Position numbers and translations under genes: made by a program. Shown piece after piece: positions 24,028 through 37,400 of a DNA stretch of 64,000 nucleotides. How positions within the stretch are numbered: the first letter of the stretch is position 1; each line of letters begins with the position of its first letter. This DNA is from Siphonodentalium dalli (lineage: Eukaryota; Mollusca; Scaphopoda; Gadilida; Siphonodentaliidae): NCBI GenBank assembly GCA_032622095.1, contig CP136061.1, positions 7,698,734 through 7,762,733 of the forward strand. The letters are read 5' to 3'. A model generated the notes under the pieces. That model was not told the DNA's origin, did no database searches, and was given only the letters and a program-made list of their open reading frames with translations.

Positions 24028-24210
24028 CTTAATATAAGTTTATTGTTAACCTCCTCAATTTAGGAGAGCATATATACAAATGACAATTATATACAAGTTA
24101 CATAAATATGCATGCAAATGTAATACTAGTCACAATATTAATTGAACAAACTGTTAAAAAATTACAACAACAAAATTGAAGAAAATTAATCTCCAGAAAA
24201 AGTTTTCTCG
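24028..24210 (-). mobile_element. Probable LINE 3' end fragment
   Basis: On the minus strand the segment ends with a short hairpin CTCCTAAATTGAGGAG followed by AATAAAC, preceded by T-rich 3'-UTR-like sequence. The 3' ends of the other LINEs here look similar. It interrupts the preceding repeat at TCCGACTTAATAT. No coding sequence remains, so this is a low-confidence call. Confidence 0.4.
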
Positions 24211-24534
24211 AACACTATCTTTTAATTGATAATGAAGTTAATAAATGCTCTTTAGTGCCAATTATTAGTGCGTCTAATCTTAGGTCAATGACATCTATAC
24301 CATGAAACTCAATGTGTTAATTTGCCCACATATCTTCTGAGCTGATAACAAACATTCTCCATTAGTCATCTACATGTATGTTAGTATAATTTATTAGTCC
24401 CGCTTAAGTCATTTGAGGTCAAAGGCGCCTATTCCATTTTATTCCCCTGGTCAGGTGAACCATATCATGGTATATATACCAATTTTCCTACATATCGTCT
24501 ATACTGATAAGGAATCCTCTGTATTGCTCATATC
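24211..24534 (+). repeat. Satellite fragment (125-bp family)
   Basis: Shows AAATGCTCTTTAGTG, GAGCTGATAACAAAC, GTCATTTGAGGTCAA and GGCGCCTATTCC, the markers of the 19990-20720 satellite. The foldback element that follows is inserted in it; satellite text resumes at 25867. Confidence 0.7.
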
Positions 24535-25866
24535 TATGGAATCCTATTAGGGCCACTTGCTAATGGCACTTTCGGCGCACTTTTTGTCGCTTTCGGCGCG
24601 ATCGGCGCATCGCGCCGAAAGCGACAAAATGTGCGCCATTAGCGTTGTTTCGGCGCGCGCCGAAAGCGCCGAAAGCGACAAAATATGCGCCATTAGTGCA
24701 TTCGGCGCGGTGCGCCATTAGCTCATTCTAATGCGACAAAACATTCGCCATTAGCGCATGTACAATTAAGTATGTGATCACCCCAGCAGGGGTGCCGGAA
24801 GAGGTGATCACACGGTTCCCATACCACCAAGATACAACAATATTTCTTCAAAATACACGTAAATTATCACAATCGATGCATTTATACAAAATAATGATAA
24901 CCACTACCAACTACATGTATGGTATCAATTTTCTCAAAACTTTTATTTGTTCAACAAAATATGTCCGTATTATTACTAAAGTACCACTAGATTTTAGAGT
25001 TATCCATCTTCATCCGCAAATTGTCCAGTAACTTAGGACCGTCTGATCGGATTGAGTACCTTTAACTGCCCACAAAGGAGGGACCAGGACCACACGGCCA
25101 CAATAATTTTAAATCTGAATAATGACAAATTATAGCATTTAGAGGTCTATCTACAGCAAATTTCAGCCCCTCCCTTTTAAAATTGATACATAGGCCTATA
25201 CACTGTACATATGGCCATGTCCGATCTGCACTGCGGTGCAGGGGCGCCGGAAGCATCCAAGGGTAGGGGGCAGAGCCTACAAAAAGGGCATTTTCTGCAA
25301 AAAAAGGCATTTTCTCCGCAAACTCTGAAAAATAACCATAAATTCATTGTGGCAAAAATCCCTATTTTTTATGGCCGTTTTGTGATAAAATTGACAAAAA
25401 ATTCATATTCCTTGTGAAATTGGTGGTATTTGGACCCAAAAAGTCACATTTTGCTATAAAAACACGAGATTAAACACACAAAAAGCATTTTCTGTCTCCA
25501 GAAAAAGGGCAAGTCCTGCCCCCACACGCCCCCCCCCCCCTTGGTCAAGGGCAGGGGTCAGCTGCCCCCTCTACCCCCTCTTCCGGCACCCCTGCTGGGG
25601 TGATCACATACTTAATTGTACGTGCGCTAATGGCGAATATTTTGTCGCTTTCGGCGCACCGCGCTAATGGCGCACCGCGCCGAATGCACTAATGACGCAC
25701 CGCGCCGAATGCTCTAATGGCGCATATTTTGTCGCTTTCGGCGCGAGCCGAAACAATCCTAATGGCGCACTTTTTGTCGCTTTCGGCGCGATGCGCCGAA
25801 AGCGCCGAAAGCGACATAAAGTGCGCCGAAAGCGCCATTAGCAAGTGGCCCTAATAGGATTCCATA
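24535..25866. mobile_element. 1.33-kb foldback element with GC-rich iteron arms
   Basis: TATGGAATCCTATTAGGGCC at the left is mirrored by GGCCCTAATAGGATTCCATA at the right; arms run about 280 bp inward to a shared GTGATCACCCCAGCAGGGG palindrome pair. Each arm carries several direct and inverted copies of TTTTGTCGCTTTCGGCGC, so the arms can also fold internally. CATATC occurs immediately outside both ends and is a likely 6-bp target duplication; a TA duplication is the alternative. The centre holds a family B MITE copy and C-rich DNA, with no transposase. Confidence 0.85.
24812..25067 (-). mobile_element. Family B MITE fragment inside the foldback element
   Basis: CCCATACCACCAAGA and ATTTCTTCAAAATAC match the reverse of the right part of the 7946-8401 MITE, and the segment ends GATCGGATTGAGTACCTTTAA near 25065. 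The opposing left end is absent or rearranged. Nesting implies the foldback element captured, or was hit by, this MITE. Confidence 0.7.
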
Positions 25867-26089
25867 CATATCTGATAATATAATTATTAAATCTCTCTTT
25901 AGTGTCAACGGCACATATTCATTTGTACAAACTGGGCCAATTTACCCGGCATAAAATGTACAGCCTTCCACCATTTTGGGTTTTTTAATTTTATTTAGCT
26001 CAACTTTTATTTACTTTGTAAAGTTTGACCTATTGCCATGGCTGTGTCGCCCGTGCGTGCGTGCGTGTGTGTATGTGCGTGATACATCA
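25867..26089. other. Satellite remnant then unrecognised DNA
   Basis: 25870-25960 resumes the 125-bp satellite (TCTCTTTAGTGTCAACGGCAC). The remainder includes a GTGCGTGCGTGTGTGT run near 26055. No gene supported. Confidence 0.5.
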
Positions 26090-26575
26090 ACAAGTTCCCT
26101 TAGCGCGGGCTATAGGTCGTACCTTTGGTCGGATCATTATGAAATTTGTCATGGCTGTTGCCATTGACATGTAGATGGGAACGAGTCATTTTGGGATCAT
26201 TTGGCAAAAAAAACATGGCCGCCAGAGGCCATCTTGGATTTCAAAAACTTATCCATTAGCACAGGCTACATGTGGTACTGTTCGTCTGATCATCATGAAA
26301 TTTGGCATGGATATGTAGATGGGAACGAGTCATTTTGGGGTAGTTCGGCCAAAAAACATGGCCACCAGCAGCCATCTTGGATTTTATTCTTTGCATGACT
26401 AAAGCCTTGGCACGGGCTACAGGTTGTATCTTTGGTCCGATCATCATGAAATTTGTCATGGATGTTAACAATGACATGTAAATGGGACCGAGTCTTTTTA
26501 GGGTCATTCGGCAAAAAAAAAACATGGCTGCCAGTGGCCATCTTGGATTTTACTCTTTGCATAACTAGGCATTTC
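26090..26575. repeat. Three tandem copies of a 150-bp repeat
   Basis: Each copy has GATCATNATGAAATTTGNCATGG, then ATGGGANCGAGTC, then ATGGCCGCCAGAGGCC or a variant, then CATCTTGGATTT. The frames here translate into related peptides simply because the DNA is repeated. A similar tail occurs near 39755-39800. Non-coding. Confidence 0.8.
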
Positions 26576-28597
26576 AACTTTCCACATTCCTAATCACTCC
26601 ATTGACTGTAACACAAAACTTCTTCCCTTGACATTGTCATTGACACTTTCATTTAATTAAAATTTGATTATTAGTGCCCCTTTAAGTCAGAGGTCAACAG
26701 CACCTATCCGATGGCACTCATCGGGTCAATTTACCACAGTGAATAAATGTTCAAGTATTCAATTCCAGATGCCAATATATAATTATTTATTTAGTTAAAT
26801 TAAATATTAGTGTCTTTTTAAAGATAGCTGCGCCTTTCTCATGATACTCCCAGTGTCAACATGAATACATTTTTAAAATATTATTTCAGGGCTTTCTCGT
26901 GAGCTATATTTAAAGGTCACAACCTGTTATTTCTTCAACAAATGCCAAACATTGATTTTGATAATAGACACAAATTTTCACTTTGGCCAAGGGATTTGGT
27001 CCAATCTTGTCTGCTGAATCTTAAATACATGAAAATATCTAGTTCTGGGTTAAATAGCCTTGATAATAGTGTAAGGATACCTTAAAGGTATACATTTTTT
27101 TTCTGGTTATTGTTCGAATATAAAAAAGATCAGATTATTTTTCACCATATAATGTATTTCCATGACAAATATTTAGCACAAATGTTAATGCATATAGATT
27201 TCTATGTACTTCATCCTTTTTCTCTGCACTATTCCTAATTTCTGGAACATTTATTTGAATCTGTGGTAGTGCTAAACCTATATAATATCCATGCACAAAT
27301 CAACTGTGTATGGCTTGACTGGAGGCCCAAGTGGCAGTTTTTTTCTCTATTGGTGTTGGGGAAACGATGGATGTCCTGTGCATAAATTTAATAATTAGGT
27401 GTCACTTGAGTAAATATGTGGTTGTTATATTATATTATCTTATTGTTCTTTGTCTTGTGAATTGATATGGATAAATCTTCAAAATGAGATCTCAGCCCAC
27501 CAGATGTGCTTATAGTTGGTACAATGATCCAACTTAAAGGTACGGTTGGCCTTGGCGGTGGGTATCCTGTGAAAATATTTCCACCCGTCAAAAAGCGCCA
27601 CAAACAGAAAGAACATCAAAATGTAGACAGACTTTGTCCGTATACAAATAAGAACTATCGCATAAACAGTATGTTATTGTCAAATGTTTGACCATTTTTA
27701 TGTAAACAAAAGCATAAAAAGTTACTTTTCTGGTGTTTGTTTATATTATGATGGTAAACTCAAAGAGCGTTCTTTGTTGGTGAATTCCTGATATGGAACT
27801 AATAAAGAGCGTTTATGCCATTTGTGTGTGATTAGCCAGTAGCATTGTGCTGTCTTCTGTAACACAATCAGGCTCTTGCTTGGGTAAAATATGGTAGGTC
27901 TTTATGATAACATGCTGTTTACGTGATGGTCATGGTATATATGAACGAAACTGTATGCGTTTTAAAGTTTTTCTGTTTACGGTGATTAGAACAAATATGA
28001 ACATTTTCGACAACTAAGGCCTCACGTGCCTTTAATATCATGAATATCCATGCTTTTAACCAGCAAGGGCCACCATGGTAAACATACAGTTAGATTAGGT
28101 GAATAGGCTAGAATATCCACTTGGTCCATACCTGTATGGTGATTTTTATAGGATTTTGCCTACTGCAGTGGTAATGTAACAGTATGCTGTGGGGCAGATG
28201 TTGGATTAAATCAGCCAAGTTATACACCTTTTTGGTCAGGAAAAAATACTATATACATCTAAAATTCCATGGATCTGTATTGTAAAGAAATCTTGAAAGT
28301 CTAGTGCATTTATGAGAACAAATGGCAAAACCCGGAGTAACATGTCATCTCCCCTGGATATCCACCCACCCTGGATATTTCCCTCCTGGACATCATCCCA
28401 CCCACCTATAAATAACAAAATTGACTCCTTTTATATTGTTTGATCCTGAAATGGCCAGAAAAAATACTTTTTGAGATTTAATTATATATTTTTTTTATAT
28501 TTTATATATTATTTTTTTCCAGTGAGAATTTTTTTTTCACTCAGTGATTACTGATATTGTTTTATCCTGAAATGGCCAGCAAAATGTTTTTGATATG
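26576..28597. other. Non-coding stretch with a satellite fragment
   Basis: 26640-26870 holds further diverged copies of the 125-bp satellite. AATAAAGAGCG-like words recur near 27765 and 27800. The rest is AT-rich with no supported gene. Confidence 0.5.
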
Positions 28598-28828
28598 ATT
28601 ATTGATTTTAGAGTTATCCATCTTCAACCCTGTTTGACCATGTGTTTATGCCAACTTTATGGGCCACATATTATTACACATCTTGAGAAATGACAAACTT
28701 CAAAACTTTATATCTGTTCACTCTGAACTTTTATGGGTGGGATCCTCAACTTGAATAAAATATTTATTACCCCCCAAAGCCAAAGAAATAGTAATTTAGG
28801 AGCTACTGATAGGAATGAGTATCAATAA
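28598..28828 (+). mobile_element. Family B MITE fragment
   Basis: GATTTTAGAGTTATCCATCTTC, CTTGAATAAAATATTTATTA and AAAGCCAAAGAAATAGTAAT match internal markers of the family B MITE (7946-8401 and 61388-61875). Terminal repeats are eroded. Confidence 0.65.
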
Positions 28829-31800
28829 ATGCATTCACACTAGCTAGTCAATTTAACTACAGGTAGTGTAAAATATCGCATCCTGCATGCATGGATAATC
28901 CCCAAACCCAACTACTTGTCCCACTATTGTCCCCAAAGTAGACACCATGAATAATTGATTTAATAACTTGATGTTTTCTATTGTTTTCCCTTAAGTTAAT
29001 AACAATAACACAACAAAACTTATAAAATGAGTTGTTTCTCACTGAGTCTACAGTAATGTCCTATATAATCAACCTCTAAACCACAACAGAATTTGGGGAA
29101 TGGTTAACGGATCATATACTTAGAGCATTACTGTACATTGTTGAACTTGGAATATCCCACAAAAGTTCACTCCACTATAAAATTATTTTTCACAAAAATG
29201 TAAGTTTGTCATATTATTACTTATTATTATTATAATTATGTTATTACTGCTAGACACTCTTTTTTTTGGTGGAATTCACATCATGAATGAAAAAATGTTT
29301 TGAGTAACGCTGAATGATATACAAACACGTCTGGTGAGCATTAATTAATGCAGGGTAGGGTGGGGTGAAAATATTCAAGACTGAACTCAACTATTGAACA
29401 TAGTGAAGATAACCACAACCGAATATTTTCAACAACTGACACTGGCCTATGACTTAAATTTAAATGTTTTGTCAATGCTGAACCTGTCCGGATTGACAAC
29501 ATTGGAAAAATAACATTTTTACTGTTATTTACAGTTAAGTTATTTTTAACAAAACCAACCATGGTGCATTGGGAGGGGTGAGGTTGGTGACCGACATTTG
29601 CGGCTTCTTAAAGTAATATCCCCGCCCCAAAAAACATGAAATTAATTTGGATTGAAATAAATGTAATCATACTGTTATTAATATTATATACTAGACCACT
29701 AGTAATATTATAACTTCAACAATTAGAGTCTGGATTTGTACTGTTCCTTTCACTTTGTCAGATTAACAATGTCAATTGTGGTTAGCTGCTGCTGGTGTGT
29801 ACATTCACTTTGTGAATGTGATGACTGATGTTGTGTTGCAGAGTTCTAACTTCTATCTTCGTGGACATTGCGGTAGTCTGGGAGATAATTGTTAACTCTT
29901 AACTTAACTAGTCATGAATTAACAGAATTTCAGAATCCCACACTCAGGACATTACCAGACACTGTGAGTGTGACTCACTGACTCGGTGTAACTGACTGAC
30001 TCTGAGACGACTCAGACGAGGCACAACAGTCAACACTCCCAGTTGTAAGCACATCGATTCCATCCCGTTTTGCAACGTAATCATTCTAAATTCATATTGT
30101 ATTGTATTCTGGATTCCTTTGTTTCCATTACATTTGACCGCGATTATCTAATAATTTGAAAAACATTTCGTAATTCGCTGATGTAATCACTTTCCAAACT
30201 GGTTTAAAGCTCGATGTATCGTGACTACTAACTGCTTTCATGTCAATGTACTTCCCGTTGAATGTCCGCGCATGCGTACATCCGACCTTCCTAAGCCGAC
30301 TGGTATCAACTGCCTACCTGCTTTATCACTCAGACGCAATTTTGTGGCGGATTTATGCTGACATTTTTATTTCGATAAAATCACTGAAATCAGAGTGATT
30401 TAGACGTGATATTGGCGTCGAACGAACTAAAATAGACGACATATTACATAAATAACAACCATGGCGTATTGGGAGAGCGGATAACATCAGGATAAAAGAG
30501 AAGATGAAAATATTCTGCGAAAACATTCATCGTGTATTGTTGAACTAATTATTCAGCTGCTTTCAACAAACTTGGACAATTTGTCAATAATAGCTTGAAC
30601 CTTTATTCTACATGTGAAAGAACAGCGCCTGAAATATCTGCTGCCAAAATTAGATTTGTGCCAGATGACTCCTACAAGGCTACATGTACATGTATACAGT
30701 ACAGTACATACAGTGTGGTGAACGTTTTTCGCAGTCGCGGCAGTGGCATTGTGGACGAGTACCCCAAGTTCATTCCGGGCTTGGTTTGATGATCGAGACT
30801 GTTACCAGTTCGATTGCGGACAGTTGTTAAGACGGTCTGATTTCGGTTCCTTTGATAACCGGACAAGTTTAAATTCTGCGAAAAAAGGCTTAATCATTGA
30901 CAATTTCCACTAAATTCGATCGAGAGCAGAGATTCAAGCCAATCAATCGATGAATCATGGCATGATCCATTCAATCGAATAAATGGTCTGACTTCATTCA
31001 GTGCTGTGTTGTGACTTAGTATCAAAACACTGGCATATTTACTGACACACGAGGACACAGGTACAATTAACACAAGCTTCCATGTCAAGCAATAGTGACA
31101 ATAATAACAACGACTCAACGAGCAGCTATTAATATTAGAATGTTGAAAATGCAGTTGACAGTGTTCAGAATCTGATTGTTTCAGAGCACATGCACATTAC
31201 AAGAGAGGATATACATGTACCGCACTGTGCGCACCAGTGTTAGGCAAAAAAAACATCTCTGTTTCCGATAACATGGGGAAAAATTTCCAGGTAGGCAGGC
31301 AGGTTGTTTTTTTTTTTACACTATTTTTGTATTTTACCGGCCATTTGAAAGTGATAAAATAGTGTAGTACACCCTTTTAACATGTATTATAAAATTGGCA
31401 TGCTTTTATACATGTTAACTGGTAATATATTATGCAGCTTGCTGGACTATTAGGTCATGTATTAGGTATTAAAGATATTCTCTGAAAATAAAGTTTTGGA
31501 GACAACTTCCAATTGAATGTATATTAGGGCTACTAGTATGTGCGCCAGTGTGAAGATTCAAGGTATTAGGCTATGGCCATGGGTTTAGAGTTATTCCTCT
31601 TATATAGTCCATGCAGCTACAAGCCCACAATGCAAGAGTATCATCTGATACCTTTATTTACAAATTACATGTGGCCAGAAGAATGTAACTGGCTGTTCTT
31701 GGAAATGTAGGAATAAACATGTTTTGTTCCAATCTTCCCCCTGAATATCTCTGGTGTAGATTGTGCCTGAGGTTTCACATTTTATGCCATTCTATTCATC

Positions 31801-31914
31801 ACTGCCGACGCAATTTTCCAGCTGATGGTGTTGAAAGAGAGATCGTTTTATGGAATAAATACTTGCCATTTCAATAAAAACCTATTGTATTTTAATCCCC
31901 TCTTATTTCTCTTC
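28829..31914. other. Non-coding stretch, no recognised element
   Basis: About 3 kb with no convincing reading frame. Near 29940-30010 there is a CT/GACTCA-rich patch with repeated CTGACTGACTC words. Near 30290-30320, GGTATCAACTGCCTACC is matched in reverse at about 17505. It could contain host regulatory or intronic DNA, but nothing in the sequence proves it. Confidence 0.45.
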
Positions 31915-34833
31915 AGAATCAGAATCAGAATCAGATTTAATCTCAAATCGCCGGACGTGTCCGGTATAACAGAGTGTAGTTATGAATACATGTCAATATA
32001 TACAAATAGATGGTAATGCTGTTGAAAGCAATATATATAGTTCAATAATCATGTGCACGTTCGGGAAGGGTGGGATGCGGGCGTACGTGAGGTGATTTAG
32101 TTGGGGGTGGGTGCTTCAAGGTTCGCGTGGTTATGCTACAGGGGGGCTCCATTAGGCGGAGGGCGTCTGGGATGAACATACTAAGATTGGTGAGGGTTCT
32201 TTTATTTGTGCACGTGAAGAGGGCATTGAGTTTGTGGGCATTTGGACGCGTGTAGTAGTATGATTTAAGATATTTTCGTCTCAAATCGCATAGTTTTTCA
32301 CATTTGAGTATGATATGGTATTCATCACCAAGTTCAACGTCGCACAGCGTGCATTTCCGATCGGAGTAGTCTTTTTTTGCCCACGATCCGGATTCGATCG
32401 GTAAGTTATGATTTCTTGTACGAAATTTAATCAGACGCCTTACTACTGTTTGGTTTTCTAATGAGAGATATATTTCCTTTGAAAAGTCAGTCTTGATGAT
32501 TCTGTAGAAGGCACATTTATTGGATTTTACTATATCACCATGCCATGATTGTACAAATGCGTCTTGTATTCGATCTTTGATGAGTCTATTGAAAGATGGT
32601 GGGTTGATAGTTGCTTGGTCTATCCAAATAATGGATAGGCCGAGATTATTTAGGCTTGTTCGTATAAAGTCAATCCAACCATGTCTCCAGTTGTTTGTGC
32701 AGTGGTAGCTATACAGTGCATAATAGAGTACATAAGTGGGAGTCTATTGCACTGCATGTTCATAAGTTTATTCCAATATGTTAGACATCGTAGTTGTATC
32801 TTTTGGCTAATTGGGCATATACCCGTCTCCCCATAAATAAAACATGTATTTGTGGTTTTGCGCAGGTTAAGTGCAAATTTAAGAAACCAGATTTCTAGCT
32901 TTTCTAGGCAGGTGGTGTTTTCAAAACCCCATACTTCGGCTCCATATGTCATTATGGGAGTTATTGCTTTTTCATAACTTTCATGAACGCTGTCATGGGA
33001 GAGGTTATTTTGTCTGGCTTTACTTATGAGTGCGTACATAGCTTTCTTTGCATCTTTACATCTCATGTTTCGTTCCCTGCTAAATGATCCGTTTTTACTA
33101 AACCACGTGCCCAAGTATTTGAAGCTATCCACGATCTCAATTTCGTTACCGTTTATTTTGAATGACATTGATTTTCTTTGTTTTGGTTTTCTACCAAGAA
33201 CCATGATTTTAGTTTTGGAGGCATTGATGCTTAGCTTCCATGTGTCACAGTACGATGCGAAGTGATTTAAGGCATTTTGTAAACCGGAATGGGAGTCTGA
33301 GATTAGAGCTGTATCATCAGCGTATATTAATAGGAGTAACTTCATATATGCCCCTGTTTCATGGCCATTGATTTTACTTATGTCTATACCCCTACAGTAA
33401 CAATTTTGTAGGTATTCCTCGATATCGTTGATGTACATGGCGAAAAGTATCGGTGAGAGACAATCACCTTGTTTTAGGCCAATTAGACTTGAGAAAAACC
33501 CAGATGACTCATCGGTCATCACACACATCTTTAAATTATGGTACATACTCTTGATAGTATTCAGGATTTTTCCATTTACGCCAAAATGTAGAAGTTTTCT
33601 CCATAGACCTTCTCGCCAAACACTATCAAAGGCTTGTGAAAAATCGATGAATGCACAAAATAGGGTTTTCTTATTGAGCTTCATTATCTGGGTGAGCGCA
33701 TGTAGGGAGAATATATGATCAATCGTACTGTATCCTTTGCGAAACCCCGCCTGCGCTTCGGACTGAAGGTTATTAATCTGAAGAAAACTATTTATGTGAT
33801 TGCAAATGATACTCGTGAACAGTTTTGACATCGTGCATAGAAGTGTGATTTTCCTGTAATTTTCAGGTTTATCCGGGTCATCTTTCTTATAGATGGGTCG
33901 GATCATACCAATCGCCCAGTCATTTGGGATACAGCTTGTTGCTAATATTGTATTGAACAGTTTCTTATAGAAGTATCCTAATTTCTTTATACTATGCTTG
34001 ATCATTTCATTCGGTATTGAGTCGAAACCTGATGCTTTGTCATTTCTAAGGCTCTTTGCTGCATACTCGATTTCGTTAAGGGATATTTCAGCATTCAGAA
34101 GCGAATTATCTATAGTATTCGATGGTAAGTATGTGTTCATTAGGACCCCATGCGTATGTTGACCGCTGATTTCGACGGCGATGTCGCGTTCAACTGATTC
34201 ATAGTACTTCTGAAACTCTGGGGCAGGGGGTGGGTGCCTTTTACAATTTTGTCCATCTAGTTCCCGGATTAGTTTCCAAAATTCTTTGCTTGATTTTCCC
34301 TTTAAATTATGTATTATTTTCCTCAGATTAAGTTTATGTGTTCGCTTACTGTTTTGCTGTGTGCATTTATATGAGCGTCTATTTTCGAGCATACGTGCCT
34401 TATTGTGTTCAGAGGGGTAGCGTTTGAAATTTTTTCACGCCTTTCTATAGTTCGTCCTCGTGTGAACGCAATCACACGAGAACCACGGCATACCTGACTG
34501 TTTCCTCCTTTTACAGGGTTTTGTCGGATTAGTATTCTTGCGCACTGTATGTTTGTTTGTGGTGTTTGTCGCGTCCATCAGAATAGATTTTAACTTCTCA
34601 TATGCCGCATTTATGCCTGTTTCTGGGTCGGGATTTGTTAAATCATTTTCAAGTGATATTAATTCATCAGTTTTGATCGCCTCAATCGCACGCGTGAATG
34701 CAGCTATTTTAGGTTTATCCCAATTCCGGGTCACGACACACTTCGTCGGATTATGTGCCTGTCGGGTAACGGGAGCAGGATTTATGACCGTGACCGTCGT
34801 TCTAGTTTTATTCTGAGATAAATATTTATTCAT
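31915..34833 (-). mobile_element. 5'-truncated LINE-B with CTGATT tail
   Basis: A minus-strand LINE of about 2.9 kb. The 3' end near 31915-31940 is a short tandem repeat that reads CTGATT on the minus strand. The 3' UTR (31915-32041) precedes a zinc-knuckle C-terminal region and a full RT. The 5' end stops near 34833, just upstream of the RT linker, so no endonuclease is present. RT blocks resemble the I/Nimb-like side of the LINEs; exact clade uncertain. Confidence 0.85.
32042..34833 (-). pseudogene. LINE reverse transcriptase with C-terminal zinc knuckle, lightly broken
   Basis: The main open stretch (32650-34392, 580 residues) holds a complete RT: ASGFDSIPNEMIK (120-132), NYRKITLLC (178-186), QAGFRKGYSTIDHIFSL (214-230), block A FIDFSQAFDSVW (248-259), block B GLKQGDCLSP (305-314) and the YADD box (357-360). 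Upstream, in the same frame but beyond a TGA at about 34435, lies the linker (PWFSCDCVHTRTNYRKA). Downstream, after a frameshift near 32700, the frame continues through CTLCDVELGDEYHIILKC, a CCHC-type knuckle, to a stop at 32042. Would act in target-primed reverse transcription. One stop and one frameshift make this copy inactive. Confidence 0.9.
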
Positions 34834-37400
34834 AGATGATCATTATTTTTCAGTGACATCTTGTCCATATTACCAAATCACTAAATTGTATTGTGGTTTA
34901 AAGCACAGGAGCTTGTGTTTAAAGTTACACATTTCCGACTTATTTCGTTTCAATCCCGGTGCGTTTTAAATAGCAGAATTGATTACCTGCCAACTTTCAG
35001 TGTAATTAACAGCAAGTTATCACATAATCCTTAAATTACATGTATGCACATCAGATGATCAGAAATGTGTGTTTAATATTTTCATACAGTGCGAGTTATT
35101 TCTATCACAGTAGTATCTGCTACTTGGTCGGTATAACATAAAAGAGTATGTCGTAAATAGTTACAAGGAGTTGATTCGCGTGTCCCACTGAGGCGTTTGG
35201 TTGGTGACACAGTGACCCAGTTGGTGTGTCGTTCATAACAGACAGTTGTTTATTTAAAGTTTTAAACTTGCCAAAACGAACGTGCTTTTCACTGTTTAAT
35301 ATTGTCGCGAACAGATGGTCTTTCAAGCAAGTTTTCCGCGAAGGAATTTAAGGGAGCTACCGGTATAATACATTGTACTTTTTAAAATACACAGTCCACA
35401 AAAGATGGGGGTATTTCCGTAGTGACTCGTCAGGGTAGAGTTTGATTTACGCCACGCTATTCACCGATCGCATACACCGGCCTACACATGCGTCAGTTGT
35501 GTATGCGATGGGTGGTTAGTTCTGCTGTTGGTATTGGGAAAACAATAGCTATTAACTCACAAACAGGTTACTATGGACTTTTGGAAAATAAAAAAAAAAT
35601 TGAGGCCGGCAAGAAAATCTCAGCCAGGCCGGATACCGGAAACAGAGACGTTTTTTTGGCCTTATTCACAAGAGCTTCAATGTCAACAAAAACACCGTAA
35701 ACAATGAACTGATGCCGCGCAGTGATGGATGATCACATATCTAGAATTCCAACTTTACAATTACACAGACCAATTCATCCCGTGTTCATGCATCAATTTT
35801 CATTGAAACGTGTGGATATGAGACATTGTCATTATTCGCCATGTTATCGTCAAGTTACCGGTATTACGACAATTTACCGGGAGTACACTATTGGCTGGAT
35901 GTTCTTATCAAACTATCTTTGGCTGATTCACTGATATTTCATGGAAAATGTGCGACTACATGAGAACATTGTCGCCAAGTCATTGCACACAGTTATTATG
36001 GGATCTGCTGTTGTATTGAAGGTTCCAATCCCAACTAGCTGTTATTGATATATACAGTACCAGTCAAAAGAAGTGGTATATTAAGCATGCTATTTTCGCA
36101 AGTGGAAACGCTTATAAGCATGTCGCTTGTGATATTATTGCAATATTTTGCGCTGAATATCTCAATATTTTGCGCTTAATATGGTGACACTTTGCGCTCA
36201 AAATTGTGACATTTAAATTCAAATATTGCGAAGTTTGCTTCCGCGATTCACTCAAAATGTGATCGCATTCAGTTCCACACATAGTGGTGAAGATATTTAT
36301 CTTACAATTTTTCTTCTAAAAAACTCTTCATTTCCTCCGATTTAATCTGCTATGTTGGTCGCTCGTTATCATTTTAATGTAAGCATAAAAATTTGTTTCA
36401 ATTTGAAACAATTATCGACCAGATATTGAATGTATATTCAATGCATATTCTGTGAGAAAATGTAATACCAGTCCAATGCATCGATAGAAATAGATGCGCT
36501 TTCAATACTCTTGATGTCATGCAACTTATTTGTGTAGGTAATGATTCTTATTTGACAATTATTGTAATATTTCATTTGTGGTCAAAAGCCAACGTTAATG
36601 TTTCAGAACGTACACATTTTGTATCAGCCATCTGCATTTTCGCTTGTATCAGAGGAAAATATGCTTAATTTGTAAGTTAATCATATTAATTTTATCTGGT
36701 GTGTGATGAATAACGTTCTTTCAAGATAAAACATTGTTTATATTGTCTAATTGTTTCAATAGTTAATACAATTTATGTTGATAAGTCATTATTTTCAGTT
36801 ATTTAATCTGCAGTTGCGATGTTCAGCCGAGGTTGCAGGGCTACGATACCCCCAACAGTTAGGCCCAATTGCATGTACTAATGGATACAGTGATGCCTTA
36901 GTCAAGCCTTAGTTATTTCTGACTAAGGCCTTAGTCAGAAATGACTAAGACCCGCCTTAGTCATTTCTGACTAAGCTAAGTTAGTTAGTTTTGAGACGGG
37001 GGTTCTGACTAAGGTAACTTAGTCACTTTTGACTAAGTTTTGTTTTTCAGTGTATAGTCCAACTTCCCCCCATACCTGTAATGGGAGCTTTTGCTTAAAG
37101 TCCGGAAAGGAAGAATATGACACAAGACACGACCAAACCGCGATGTTCCCCGGACAATACATATCCTAATGTGTCACCCTGACATACCTTTCACCTTCCT
37201 TTTCCAAAAAAAGAGACATTTATCGAGCATTTTTAGCTAGCAAGCGATCAATTGTCCAACACTCGGTGTGTTCGATCCGACTTCCGGTCATACCGGGCTC
37301 GGTATCGTGGTGGCGGTGGTGCACACAAAAACAGAAACATGCCAAGAGGCCAACTCCAATCTGCACATGTGCAAACCATTCATCAGCCTTTCGTCGTTCA
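34834..37400. other. Non-coding stretch
   Basis: No supported gene. Near 36135-36240 the word CAATATTTTGCGCT and partial copies recur in AT-rich DNA. A GACTAA-family fragment at 36890-37055 is listed separately. Confidence 0.5.
36890..37055. repeat. GACTAA-family MITE fragment
   Basis: TTTCTGACTAAGGC is mirrored by GCCTTAGTCAGAAA and repeated in several orientations, ending GTTTTTCAGTGTA. This matches the end style of the 8984-9724 element. The left end is missing. Confidence 0.65.

Noticed and set aside
32650-34392. Intact, functional LINE RT gene
   Set aside because: The frame is long but is cut from its linker by TGA near 34435 and from its zinc-knuckle region by a frameshift near 32700.
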